Shown here piece after piece: positions 7,262-15,152 of a stretch of 25,061 bases of DNA. The position numbers were made by a program, and so were the translations under genes. The DNA lies in contig JAHHST010000009.1 of assembly GCA_020025055.1 (NCBI GenBank), positions 1 through 25,061 of the forward strand, in the 5' to 3' direction. Below the pieces are notes generated by a model that was not told where the DNA came from, searched no databases, and worked only from the letters and a program-made list of their open reading frames with translations. How positions within the stretch are numbered: position 1 is the first letter of the stretch; each line of letters begins with the position of its first letter. This DNA comes from Longicatena sp. GTDB taxonomy: Bacteria > Bacillota_I > Bacilli_A > Erysipelotrichales > Erysipelotrichaceae.

Positions 7262-8434
7262 TTAGCAAAGAGAAAGTAATATTTGACTTAAGGTTAATGC
7301 AACATAAGTACCAATGACATTCCCCAACAATCCCATCAGAACTCCAACAGGAATTAAAGAAGGGTTATATACGCCTGCAAAAATAGGAGCAGAAGTAACA
7401 CCACCGACATTTGCGATACTACCTAGTTCACATGCAAATAGATCTAATTTAAATAATTTTGCTAATAAAAGTAAACCAATCAAATGTACGGCAATAATAA
7501 TGAAACCAATTAAAATATATACCGGTGCACTTGATAAACCAAAGAAACTTGCTTTACTACCTGTAACTGCTAGTAAAATGTACATAAATACATTTCCAAT
7601 CACACTACTACCATTAATTTTCGCAATCGGTGTCATACCTAAAATAATGGAAATTGTAGAAGTAATTAGAATTGTCCATGTTAGAGGATTAAGCACATTT
7701 CCAATTTGGGGAAGGTGTCCAGCAAGAAATTGTGAGATGGCAGAAACACCAAATCCAATAGCAAGCAATATCATAACATCGATGAATGTAGGAACTTTTT
7801 CTTTTCCTTTTTGTTCTGCATGCTTTTCTAGGTGTGCAGTTGTTTCATCAATATATGCAGTATTTGCTTTTGTCCATTTATTAAAAGGTTTAATAAATTT
7901 TAGAGTCATCATGAGAATTGATAATAAAACAGTATAAGAGATAGACCCCATTAAAATTGCATAGCTTAGTCCTTCTTCTGAAATATTTAGTGCATTTGCA
8001 GTTGCCATCATATTTGATGTACCACCAATCCATGCACCAGATGAAGCTCCTAGAATACTCCATCCATCAGGACCAAGCTGATCTTTGAAGATGATAAATG
8101 CAACAATAAAACCTAAGCAAATTGTTAAAGAAGCACATAGAAAGGAAAGCAACATTTTAGGTCCCATTTTAAATATTTTTCTTAAATCACATTGAATTAA
8201 CATAAATACTAACATAAGGGGCAAGAAATTGACGCTAATAATATTTTGATAAGTTGTGACACTTTCTGTCTTGCCAAATAATCCAAAAGATCCTAAAATT
8301 GCGGCTCCCAAATAAATAAGTAACATAGGTGAAAAAATATCAAAAATTTTCCATTTTAATTTGTCCACCATAAAGAACACGATTGCAATTAAGCAAATCA
8401 AAAAACTAAGATAAATAAATCCGTCATTAATCAT
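7262..8434 (-). CDS. DUF819-family integral membrane protein (YjcL-like)
   Basis: A 390-residue polytopic membrane protein with about ten to twelve hydrophobic segments and one long charged cytoplasmic-type loop (about residues 190-213, AYIDETTAHLEKHAEQKGKE). Family marks are the GWSILGASSGAWIGGTSNMMATANAL segment near residue 122 and the matching C-terminal one, ANVGGVTSAPIFAGVYNPSLIPVGVLMGLLGNVIGTY, which suggest an inverted-repeat transporter. The substrate of DUF819 proteins is not established to my knowledge. AGAGG precedes the ATG by about 7 bases. It is divergent from an M42 peptidase gene, so a link to peptide or amino-acid transport is conceivable but only an inference from position. 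Confidence 0.85.
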   Translation of the reverse strand: MINDGFIYLSFLICLIAIVFFMVDKLKWKIFDIFSPMLLIYLGAAILGSFGLFGKTESVTTYQNIISVNFLPLMLVFMLIQCDLRKIFKMGPKMLLSFLCASLTICLGFIVAFIIFKDQLGPDGWSILGASSGAWIGGTSNMMATANALNISEEGLSYAILMGSISYTVLLSILMMTLKFIKPFNKWTKANTAYIDETTAHLEKHAEQKGKEKVPTFIDVMILLAIGFGVSAISQFLAGHLPQIGNVLNPLTWTILITSTISIILGMTPIAKINGSSVIGNVFMYILLAVTGSKASFFGLSSAPVYILIGFIIIAVHLIGLLLLAKLFKLDLFACELGSIANVGGVTSAPIFAGVYNPSLIPVGVLMGLLGNVIGTYVALTLSQILLSLC

Positions 8435-8611
8435 ATAAATACCTCTATCTACTTGTATAAATTCTGGTGAATTTTAAATAAGTCAATAGTGATAATAATA
8501 TAAAATGATATGTAAATGCAATATTTTTTGAAATTTTAACAGACTTTTATAAATAATAAAATAATATGGTATACTTAATAACATAAATTTATAAGATGGG
8601 AGAAATGAATT

Positions 8612-9652
8612 ATGAAATTTAATTTGGAAAATACGATTTCAAAAATGAAAAAATATTTGGATATTCCTAGTCCAGCAGGATATACTGACATTGCAGTAAT
8701 GGAATGCAAAAAAGATTTTGAAGAATTAGGATTGTCTTGTAAAGTAACGAAAAAGGGTGGGTTAATTGCTACTTTAAAAGGAATAGATGATGAACATCAA
8801 ATTACTATTTCAGCTCATATGGATACTCTTGCGGCAATGGTAAAAGAAATTACACCAGATGGAAGATTAAAATATCATAAGATTGGAGGAGGGTGTTTTG
8901 CAGCAATTGAAGGTGAAAATTGTCATGTGATTACGCGTAAAAATGGGGAAATTAGAGGAACGGTAACATTTAAATACTCATCTACACATACTTATGGACA
9001 GGTAAAAGCTGCGAGTGAAAGAACTGCAGATAATATGTTAATTCGTCTTGATGAAAAAGTATTTACAAAACAAGATGTATTAGATTTGGGAATACGCGTA
9101 GGAGATTTTGTGTATATGGATACACGTTTTGAGTACACTGAATCTGGATATATTAAAACTAGATATGTAGACAATAAAGCAGCAGTTGCCATCGTGCTTG
9201 AACTTGCAAGATATTTTAAAGAAAATAAAATTGTTCCAGCACATACAACAAATTTCTTTATTAGTACTTATGAAGAAGTAGGACATGGAATATCCAAAGC
9301 ACTTCCAGAAAAAACAAATGAATTGGTATCGATTGATGTTGCACCAGTAGGAGAAGGACAAACATCTAATGAATATAGTGTTTGTATTACAGCAAAAGAT
9401 AAATTGACGGTATATGATTCTTATTTAAGATTCAAATTAGAAGATATAGCAGAAGAACATGGAATCACATATAATGTAGATGTATTTAATAGCTATGGTT
9501 CTGATTCATCACAAGCAGCATTATGGGGAGAAGATGTAAGATTTGCGAACATTGGACCTGGAGTAGATACAAGTCATCACTATGAAAGAACGCATATAGA
9601 AGCTATTGAAAATACAATGTGTTTATTAGCTAATTATATGCAAACAAAATAA
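8612..9652 (+). CDS. M42-family metallopeptidase (glutamyl/tetrahedral-type aminopeptidase)
   Basis: A 346-residue cytoplasmic zinc or cobalt aminopeptidase that trims peptides from the N-terminus; family members usually form large tetrahedral dodecamers. Expected ligand and catalytic motifs are all present: His69 and Asp71 (SAHMDTLAAMV), Asp187 (RYVDNKAAVA), Glu221-Glu222 (STYEEVGHG), Asp242 (SIDVAP) and His323 (TSHHYERTH). The inserted 'lid' domain lies at about residues 75-175. Length is normal. A GGGAG site sits about 9 bases before the ATG; TATACT near 8572 may be its -10. No signal peptide. It is transcribed alone and ends at a strong terminator. Peptide specificity within M42 cannot be told from sequence. 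Confidence 0.9.
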   Translation: MKFNLENTISKMKKYLDIPSPAGYTDIAVMECKKDFEELGLSCKVTKKGGLIATLKGIDDEHQITISAHMDTLAAMVKEITPDGRLKYHKIGGGCFAAIEGENCHVITRKNGEIRGTVTFKYSSTHTYGQVKAASERTADNMLIRLDEKVFTKQDVLDLGIRVGDFVYMDTRFEYTESGYIKTRYVDNKAAVAIVLELARYFKENKIVPAHTTNFFISTYEEVGHGISKALPEKTNELVSIDVAPVGEGQTSNEYSVCITAKDKLTVYDSYLRFKLEDIAEEHGITYNVDVFNSYGSDSSQAALWGEDVRFANIGPGVDTSHHYERTHIEAIENTMCLLANYMQTK

Positions 9653-9665
9653 TATAAGTATTCAT

Positions 9666-9715
9666 AGCACCACAATGTTTAGATAGTTTATATCTAAACA
9701 ATGGGTGCTTTTTTT
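9666..9715 (+). terminator. Intrinsic terminator of the M42 peptidase gene
   Basis: AGCACC pairs with GGTGCT and, after a small internal mismatch, TGTTTAGATA pairs with TATCTAAACA; a run of seven T follows. Confidence 0.85.
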
Positions 9716-9725
9716 AATTATGTAG

Positions 9726-9741
9726 CTTAATTTTTTCTTAA
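9726..9741 (+). promoter_or_regulatory. Candidate response-regulator site upstream of the two-component operon
   Basis: Direct repeats CTTAA at 9726-9730 and 9737-9741 are spaced 11 bases apart, one helical turn, the usual layout for OmpR/PhoB-type regulators. A TATAAT at 9779-9784, 38 bases downstream, lacks a good -35, which fits activation from this site (autoregulation). Confidence 0.4.
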
Positions 9742-9803
9742 CATATATAAAATTAAAAAAAATAGTATATAGATTTGTTATAATAACAATATGGAGGGGT
9801 TTT

Positions 9804-10493
9804 ATGCAAACAAATATATTAGTTCTAGATGATGAAAAAGAAATTGCAGACTTAGTATCTTTATATTTAAAAAATGAAGGATATTGTGTACATGCATTTT
9901 ATGATAGTGAAGAAGCATTAGAATATATGAAAAGTAATTCTGTTGATTTAGCAATGTTAGATATTATGATGCCTAAAATAAATGGATTTGAAATGTGCAA
10001 GATCATTCGTGAAAGATATAATTTTCCAGTCATTATGTTAACCGCAAAAGTAGAAGATATAGATAAAATTCAAGGTCTTTCCTTAGGTGCAGATGACTAT
10101 ATTACAAAACCATTTAATCCATTAGAAATGGTGGCAAGAGTAAAGGCACAATTACGTCGTTATCAAACATATAATGCACTTACTGAAAATGTAAATGTGA
10201 TTGATTTTAAAGGATTGATTATTAATAATGATTCTCATCAAGCAACCTTGTATGATCAACCTTTAAATTTAACACCAATTGAATTTTCTATTCTTTGGTA
10301 TTTATGTAAAAATAGGGGAAGAGTTGTGTCTAGTGAAGAATTATTTGAAGCGGTATGGCAAGAAAAATATTTTGATTCAAATAACACAGTTATGGTACAT
10401 ATCAGAAGATTACGTGAAAAAATGAAGGAACCGGCACGAAATCCAAAATTTATTAAAACGGTATGGGGAGTTGGCTATAAAATTGAAAAATAG
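9804..10493 (+). CDS. OmpR/VanR-type response regulator
   Basis: A 229-residue DNA-binding response regulator. The receiver domain (1-118) has the acidic pocket Asp9-Asp10, phosphoacceptor Asp53 (MLDIMMPKINGFEM), Thr80 (IMLTAK) and Lys102 (DYITKPFNP). The C-terminal winged helix (about 130-228) has LNLTPIEFSILWYLCKNRGRVVS, VMVHIRRLREKM and the closing VWGVGYKIE. A strong GGAGGGG precedes the ATG. It is the first gene of a run with a VanS-like kinase, a kinase-like partner and a small unknown protein; no van ligase, transporter or peptidase gene is next to it, so the signal and regulon are unknown. Autoregulation through the CTTAA repeats upstream is possible. Confidence 0.93.
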   Translation: MQTNILVLDDEKEIADLVSLYLKNEGYCVHAFYDSEEALEYMKSNSVDLAMLDIMMPKINGFEMCKIIRERYNFPVIMLTAKVEDIDKIQGLSLGADDYITKPFNPLEMVARVKAQLRRYQTYNALTENVNVIDFKGLIINNDSHQATLYDQPLNLTPIEFSILWYLCKNRGRVVSSEELFEAVWQEKYFDSNNTVMVHIRRLREKMKEPARNPKFIKTVWGVGYKIEK

Positions 10494-11583
10494 TTGGTAC
10501 ATGAAATTTCGAAAGCAACTAGTAATTCGGTTTTTAATCATTATGTGTTGTATTTCTGGAATATTGTTGGTAGGAATTATAGGAATTGCTAAAAATGCAA
10601 CTTTATTAGCAAATAAAGGTGCTTTAAAGAGTGGGGATTTTTATTATTTTTACCTGCAGCATATTGGAGAAGTAAATGCGATTGCATTTACGGTATGTTT
10701 TGTATGTGTATTAATCTTTTTTATTCATTCCTTTTTTAAAAGTATGGAAGAATTATTATCTTGCATGGAAGGAAAAAAGATAAAGAAGAAACCATTATTA
10801 TTTTATTTGTTCCCACAATTTATGGAAGCTCAAAAATATATTGAAACTTTATTGGAACAACGAATCTGGGATGAACAGATTTATTTAAGTGAAAAAGAAC
10901 ATAAGCATGAATTGCTGATGTATTTAGCTCATGATTTAAAAACACCACTTACTTCTATGATTGGTTATATGAATCATATATTGGATCATCATATTGATGA
11001 AGAAGATGAAAAAAAATCATTACATATTGCATATTCGAAAGCAAATAGACTCAATGAATTAATAGATGAATTTGCGGAAATTTTACGATATGACGATAAA
11101 GTTTCACAGTTAAATATTACATCTGTGAATCTTTCTTCCTTGTTAGAACAACAATTAGCTGGGTTTGATCCATTGTTAGAAGAAAAAGATTTAATAATTC
11201 AAAAAAACATTCCTAGTGAATGTATTATTGAAGCTGATTATGATAAATTACAACGTGTATTTGATAATTTGATGAAGAATGCGATTAATTATACAAGTGC
11301 TCACACAGTTATATCCATTGATGTTTTAGAAAAGCAAAATGGAATTGAACTTATATATCGAAATCAAGTTCAAAATATGAGTGAAGAGGAAGTAAGTCAT
11401 CTCTTTGATAAATTTTATCGTGTTCAAACAGAACGAAGCTCAACGAGCGGTGGAGCAGGTTTAGGACTTGCGATTGCTCGTGAAATTATGGAATTACATC
11501 ATGGAAAAATTTATGCTAGTTTAGAAAAGAATGATATTGTATTCCATTTGTTTTTACCATATTATCAGGAGAATATAGTATGA
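10483..11583 (+). CDS. VanS-like sensor histidine kinase
   Basis: A membrane histidine kinase of about 366 residues. Two N-terminal membrane helices (about 12-36 and 64-82) flank a short extracytoplasmic loop, so any external signal is sensed by few residues or within the membrane. The H-box ELLMYLAHDLKTPLTSMIGY carries His150; the N-box is FDNLMKNAINYT (Asn266), and the ATP lid is GGAGLGLAIARE (324-332 region). The G1 motif is of the reduced VanS type. The start is uncertain: the frame overlaps the regulator's 3' end, with TTG at 10471 or 10483 and ATG at 10501; GGGGAG at 10465-10470 best serves TTG 10483, implying translational coupling. Its last codons overlap the next gene by ATGA. Confidence 0.9.
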   Translation: MKNSWYMKFRKQLVIRFLIIMCCISGILLVGIIGIAKNATLLANKGALKSGDFYYFYLQHIGEVNAIAFTVCFVCVLIFFIHSFFKSMEELLSCMEGKKIKKKPLLFYLFPQFMEAQKYIETLLEQRIWDEQIYLSEKEHKHELLMYLAHDLKTPLTSMIGYMNHILDHHIDEEDEKKSLHIAYSKANRLNELIDEFAEILRYDDKVSQLNITSVNLSSLLEQQLAGFDPLLEEKDLIIQKNIPSECIIEADYDKLQRVFDNLMKNAINYTSAHTVISIDVLEKQNGIELIYRNQVQNMSEEEVSHLFDKFYRVQTERSSTSGGAGLGLAIAREIMELHHGKIYASLEKNDIVFHLFLPYYQENIV

Positions 11584-12695
11584 AAAATCGATATTTAAGA
11601 AAATTAGAGCGGCAGATGTTATTAAGATATACATTGAGTGTCTCTGCATTAGCATTAGGAGGTTTTCTATTTATATATATTTTTGATAATGTACTAAATG
11701 GAATCATTATTGATTTTTTAAAAGTATTAGCTTCAAATTATAATCCGTTTCAATTATTCCGTAAATTATTTATTATTGTGTTACCAGCGTTAATTGTTAT
11801 TACAAGTTTTGTTTTAGTGTATTTTTTAGTAAGAGAATTAATGCAATATTTACAGTTTATGATGGAAGGTATGGAGGATATTTTTGAGAAGAAAAGGACG
11901 AAACTAAATCTTCCTAAAGAGATGCAGCAAACACAAAAAGTATTAGTAGGACTTGCAGATGAATATCAACAACATATGATTGCGGCTAAAGAAGATGAAG
12001 ATAAGAAAAAAGATTTGATTTATTTATTAGCTCAAGATATTAAGATGCCTTTAACAAATATATTAATGTATCTAGAGTTTTTAGAAAAAGAACAAGAAAT
12101 ATCAAATACAATTCGAAAAGAATTTTTGGTAAAAGTTTTACATAAATCAATGGATTTAGAAGATATGATGAATGAATTTTTTGATATTACCCGATTTAAT
12201 TTACATTATTCAAAAATGCATATTGAATATATGAATCTTGATCGTATGATTGCTCAAGTATTAGATGAATCCTATTATTTTATTGAAGAGAAAAATATGA
12301 ATGTACATTATGTATATGAAAAAGCTTGTCCTTATGAAGGGGATACTGATAAATTAGCACGTGTGATTCGTGATTTATTACGAAATTTAATTATCTTAGG
12401 TGATGAAGGAAGTCAAATTTGTATCATGTTAAAAGATGCAGATGCACTATATCATATTGAAATTAAGGGAAGTGTGCCACATTTATCTGCTTATCAAATA
12501 GCACATATATTCCATAATTATTATCGTTTAGAAGAAATGAATAAAAAAGGAAAACAGTATATTATTGGATTAGGTGTTACAAAGCAAATTATTGATATGC
12601 ATAAAGGATCAATCTTTGCGAGTTCTATGGTAAATCAATTACAATTCACGATTGATTTACCAAAACACATAGTCGCAAAGGATTCTGTGATATAA
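11580..12695 (+). CDS. Degenerate histidine-kinase-like protein (predicted pseudokinase)
   Basis: A 371-residue protein with the layout of the preceding VanS-like kinase: two membrane helices (about 17-38 and 62-83), a linker, a DHp-like helix pair and an ATPase-like domain. The H-box reads LIYLLAQDIKMPLTNILMYL, so Gln152 replaces the phosphoacceptor His in an otherwise matching motif. The N-box Asn is kept (RDLLRNLIILG, Asn269), but the G regions are worn (IEIKGSVPHLS; IIGLGVTKQI). The frame is intact and overlaps the kinase gene by 4 bases, so this is a maintained protein rather than a decayed gene. It may dimerise with the active kinase and tune it, or sense a second input. This role is inference; ATP binding may persist. 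Confidence 0.82.
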   Translation: MKNRYLRKLERQMLLRYTLSVSALALGGFLFIYIFDNVLNGIIIDFLKVLASNYNPFQLFRKLFIIVLPALIVITSFVLVYFLVRELMQYLQFMMEGMEDIFEKKRTKLNLPKEMQQTQKVLVGLADEYQQHMIAAKEDEDKKKDLIYLLAQDIKMPLTNILMYLEFLEKEQEISNTIRKEFLVKVLHKSMDLEDMMNEFFDITRFNLHYSKMHIEYMNLDRMIAQVLDESYYFIEEKNMNVHYVYEKACPYEGDTDKLARVIRDLLRNLIILGDEGSQICIMLKDADALYHIEIKGSVPHLSAYQIAHIFHNYYRLEEMNKKGKQYIIGLGVTKQIIDMHKGSIFASSMVNQLQFTIDLPKHIVAKDSVI

Positions 12696-12725
12696 TACGA
12701 TAGAAAATAAGAATGAGGTGCAAAT

Positions 12726-13241
12726 ATGAATGTAGAAGTAAATGAAAAGTTTTTTGTAGAAATTGAAGAACAAGGAACTGTAATGGATTATTTTGATCAG
12801 GAATTTATTTTTGTGATTAAAGATGAAGCATGGACAGATTATGAGTTAAATGCATTAAGAAAGAAACCGTTAGAAATAGATTTTGTATGGAAGTATAATA
12901 TTCCTATCTTTTTGATAACCTTACAAGATGCCATTGATACAAGTGATTTTGTATTTAATGTACATGATAATGAATATGATGATACGCTATATAGAACTTT
13001 TGAAAAAGGTAGTGGATATCCATGCTCTATTTATTTGTTAGATAAAGATAATGTTGTAAAAGGAAAACGAAAAATCCAAATGACAAATGCGATGTCTACA
13101 TGTATTGCGGAATGTTTAAAGAAACAACGTGATGAAGAATACCGTGAAGAAGAGTTTGTATGTAATTTAGAAGGTATCCAAAATACTTGGGAACCATTTG
13201 AAATGCAGCCTATGGCATTGATTAGTGAAAAATATAAATAG
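12726..13241 (+). CDS. Unrecognised acidic protein downstream of the two-component system
   Basis: A 171-residue open frame with GAGGTG 5 bases before its ATG, 30 bases after the pseudokinase gene, with codon use like its neighbours, so it is very likely real and co-transcribed. I do not recognise a family. The protein is strongly acidic, has no signal peptide and no membrane helix, and contains a hydrophobic strand-like core (FIFVIKDEAW; IDFVWKYNIPIFLITL) and a Glu/Arg-rich stretch (KKQRDEEYREEEFV) near residue 130, suggesting a small alpha/beta cytoplasmic protein. A TATAAT at 12691-12696 could give it extra transcription but has no good -35. Function cannot be assigned. Confidence 0.75.
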   Translation: MNVEVNEKFFVEIEEQGTVMDYFDQEFIFVIKDEAWTDYELNALRKKPLEIDFVWKYNIPIFLITLQDAIDTSDFVFNVHDNEYDDTLYRTFEKGSGYPCSIYLLDKDNVVKGKRKIQMTNAMSTCIAECLKKQRDEEYREEEFVCNLEGIQNTWEPFEMQPMALISEKYK

Positions 13242-13292
13242 TACAATTTGTGCTTATTTTATATACATTTGTGTATGAATTTTATTATTTTG

Positions 13293-13321
13293 TTGTGAAC
13301 TTAGCAAATGTAAAGTATAAT
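13293..13321 (+). promoter_or_regulatory. Sigma-A promoter of the ACT/PFL operon
   Basis: TTGTGA (13293-13298), a 17-base spacer and TATAAT (13316-13321), about 30 bases before the start codon and followed by an AGGAGG site. Confidence 0.75.
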
Positions 13322-13351
13322 TAGTATAAGTTTATAGGAGGACGAACAAAA

Positions 13352-13621
13352 ATGAGAGCAGTAGTAAGTGTAATTGGAAAAGATATGGTAGGGATATTAG
13401 CAAAAGTAAGCACAGAATGTGCAAATGCAAATATGAATGTATTAGAAGTTTCTCAAACATTGTTACAGGATATGTTTGCGATGATTATGTTAATTGACAT
13501 TACAAAGGGAAATGTTTCTTTAAGTGAATTTGCTGACCATATGGAATCAGTTGGAAAAGATTGTGGATTAAATATTCATGTTATGCATGAAGATATTTTT
13601 AATTCTATGCATAAGATTTAG
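13352..13621 (+). CDS. ACT domain-containing protein (UPF0237)
   Basis: An 89-residue protein made of a single ACT domain, the small regulatory fold that binds amino acids or similar ligands. Family features are the opening MRAVVSVIGKDMVGILAKVSTECANANMNVLEVSQT, the following strand MFAMIMLIDI, and the final HVMHEDIFNSMHKI, which is typical of the UPF0237 group. AGGAGG precedes the ATG by 9 bases, after a good promoter. The stop lies 14 bases before the PFL-family gene. The two are almost always found together in Firmicutes and probably act together, the ACT protein as the ligand sensor; the ligand is not established. Confidence 0.92.
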   Translation: MRAVVSVIGKDMVGILAKVSTECANANMNVLEVSQTLLQDMFAMIMLIDITKGNVSLSEFADHMESVGKDCGLNIHVMHEDIFNSMHKI

Positions 13622-13635
13622 GAAGGTGTTTTCAA

Positions 13636-14994
13636 ATGGTAAATGTTCATGATATTTTAGAAACAATAAAAATGATTGATGAAGAATATTTAGATGTACG
13701 TACGATTACAATGGGTATTTCTTTATTAGATTGTTGTGATAGTGATATTGATAAATCTTGTGAAAAGGTTTATAACAAAATAACTCGTTTGGCAAAAGAT
13801 TTAGTAAAAGTTGGAAATGATATTTCTAGAGAATATGGAATTCCTATTATTAATAAACGAATTTCAGTAACACCAATTTCTATGTTAGTTGCGGTAAGTG
13901 GAGGAGATCCAGTAAAATATGCATTAACACTAGAAAAATGTGCACAAACAGTAGGGGTTAACTTTATTGGGGGATTTAGTGCATTAGTTCAAAAAGGGTT
14001 TGCAGCAGGAGATCGTGAATTAATGGAGGCAATACCTCAAGCATTAACACAAACAGAACATGTATGTGCATCTGTTAATGTTGGTAGTACAAAAGCTGGA
14101 ATCAATATGGAAGCTGTAGAAATCATGGGAAGAAAAGTGAAAGAAGCAGCAGAACTTACAAAAGATGATAATTGTATTGCCGCGGCAAAATTAGTTGTAT
14201 TCTGTAATGCACCAGAAGATAATCCATTCATGGCTGGAGCATTTCATGGTGTAGGAGAACCTGATTGCGTTATTAATGTTGGTGTTTCAGGTCCGGGTGT
14301 TGTACGTGCAGCATTAGCAAAAGCACCAAAAGATGCACCTATGAATGAAATTGCAGATATTATTAAAAAGACTGCGTTTAAAATTACTCGTATGGGTCAA
14401 ATGGTTGGTACACTTGCAAGTGAGCGTTTAGGTGTTCCATTTGGAATTGTTGATTTATCTTTAGCACCAACACCAGCGATTGGAGATAGCGTTGCTTATA
14501 TCTTAGAAGAAATGGGTCTTGAAACTTGCGGAGCATATGGTACAACAGCTTGTCTTGCAATGTTAAATGATGCTGTTAAAAAAGGTGGAGTTATGGCTAG
14601 TAGCTCTGTTGGAGGATTAAGTGGAGCATTTATTCCAGTTAGTGAAGATGCTGGTATGATTCATGCAACAAGAGAAGGTGTATTACGCCTAGAAAAATTA
14701 GAAGCTATGACAGCTGTATGTTCAGTAGGATTAGATATGATTGTTGTTCCAGGCGAAACAAAAGCTGAAGTTATTAGTGGTATGATTGCGGATGAAGCAG
14801 CAATTGGAATGGTAAACTCAAAAACAACTGCAGTTCGTGTCATTCCAGCAGTTGGTAAAAAAGCAGGAGAAGAATTAGAGTTTGGAGGATTATTAGGAAG
14901 TGGTCCAATTATGGATATTAACCAAACAGATAATTCCGTTATGATCCATCGTAAAGGAAGAATTCCTGCACCATTACAAAGCTTGAAAAACTAG
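13636..14994 (+). CDS. PFL-family protein (UPF0210, DUF711)
   Basis: A 452-residue cytoplasmic protein of the UPF0210/DUF711 group, named for its distant resemblance to pyruvate formate-lyase-type barrels; its reaction is unknown. Recognised from the family segments LDVRTITMGISLLDCCD near the start, NKRISVTPISMLV, VNFIGGFSALVQKGF, NPFMAGAFHGVGEPDCVINVGVSGPGVV, PAIGDSVAYILEEMGL, YGTTACLAMLNDAVKKGG and the closing SGPIMDINQ. Length is normal for the family. I see no glycyl-radical loop, so it should not be taken for a pyruvate formate-lyase. AGGAAGGTG spans the gap after the ACT gene, and the operon ends at a terminator. Confidence 0.92.
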   Translation: MVNVHDILETIKMIDEEYLDVRTITMGISLLDCCDSDIDKSCEKVYNKITRLAKDLVKVGNDISREYGIPIINKRISVTPISMLVAVSGGDPVKYALTLEKCAQTVGVNFIGGFSALVQKGFAAGDRELMEAIPQALTQTEHVCASVNVGSTKAGINMEAVEIMGRKVKEAAELTKDDNCIAAAKLVVFCNAPEDNPFMAGAFHGVGEPDCVINVGVSGPGVVRAALAKAPKDAPMNEIADIIKKTAFKITRMGQMVGTLASERLGVPFGIVDLSLAPTPAIGDSVAYILEEMGLETCGAYGTTACLAMLNDAVKKGGVMASSSVGGLSGAFIPVSEDAGMIHATREGVLRLEKLEAMTAVCSVGLDMIVVPGETKAEVISGMIADEAAIGMVNSKTTAVRVIPAVGKKAGEELEFGGLLGSGPIMDINQTDNSVMIHRKGRIPAPLQSLKN

Positions 14995-15002
14995 AAAAAT
15001 TA

Positions 15003-15034
15003 TAAAAAGGATTCAGTGTTACTGAGTCTTTTTT
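15003..15034 (+). terminator. Intrinsic terminator of the ACT/PFL operon
   Basis: An imperfect stem, AAAAGGATTCAGT with ACTGAGTCTTTT, has a GTT loop and a T-run. Confidence 0.75.
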
Positions 15035-15152
15035 ATGTGACTAATATTTATGCAAGATTGCATGAAATTATAGTGTTTCTAGTCAAAATATGATATATTT
15101 TATTAATTTTATGCTAAAATAATAGAGTATGTTATAGAGGAGATTAGATATT

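Noticed and set aside
7314..7937. 207-residue open frame on the plus strand opposite the DUF819 gene
   Set aside because: It mirrors the hydrophobic codons of the real membrane protein on the other strand and matches no family.
9804..12695. A vancomycin-resistance locus, suggested by VanR/VanS-like proteins
   Set aside because: There is no ligase, dehydrogenase, dipeptidase or carboxypeptidase gene nearby; VanRS-like systems are common outside resistance clusters.
13636..14994. A pyruvate formate-lyase, from the family name
   Set aside because: The protein is far shorter than pyruvate formate-lyase and I see no glycyl-radical loop or Cys-Cys active-site pair; it is UPF0210/DUF711.
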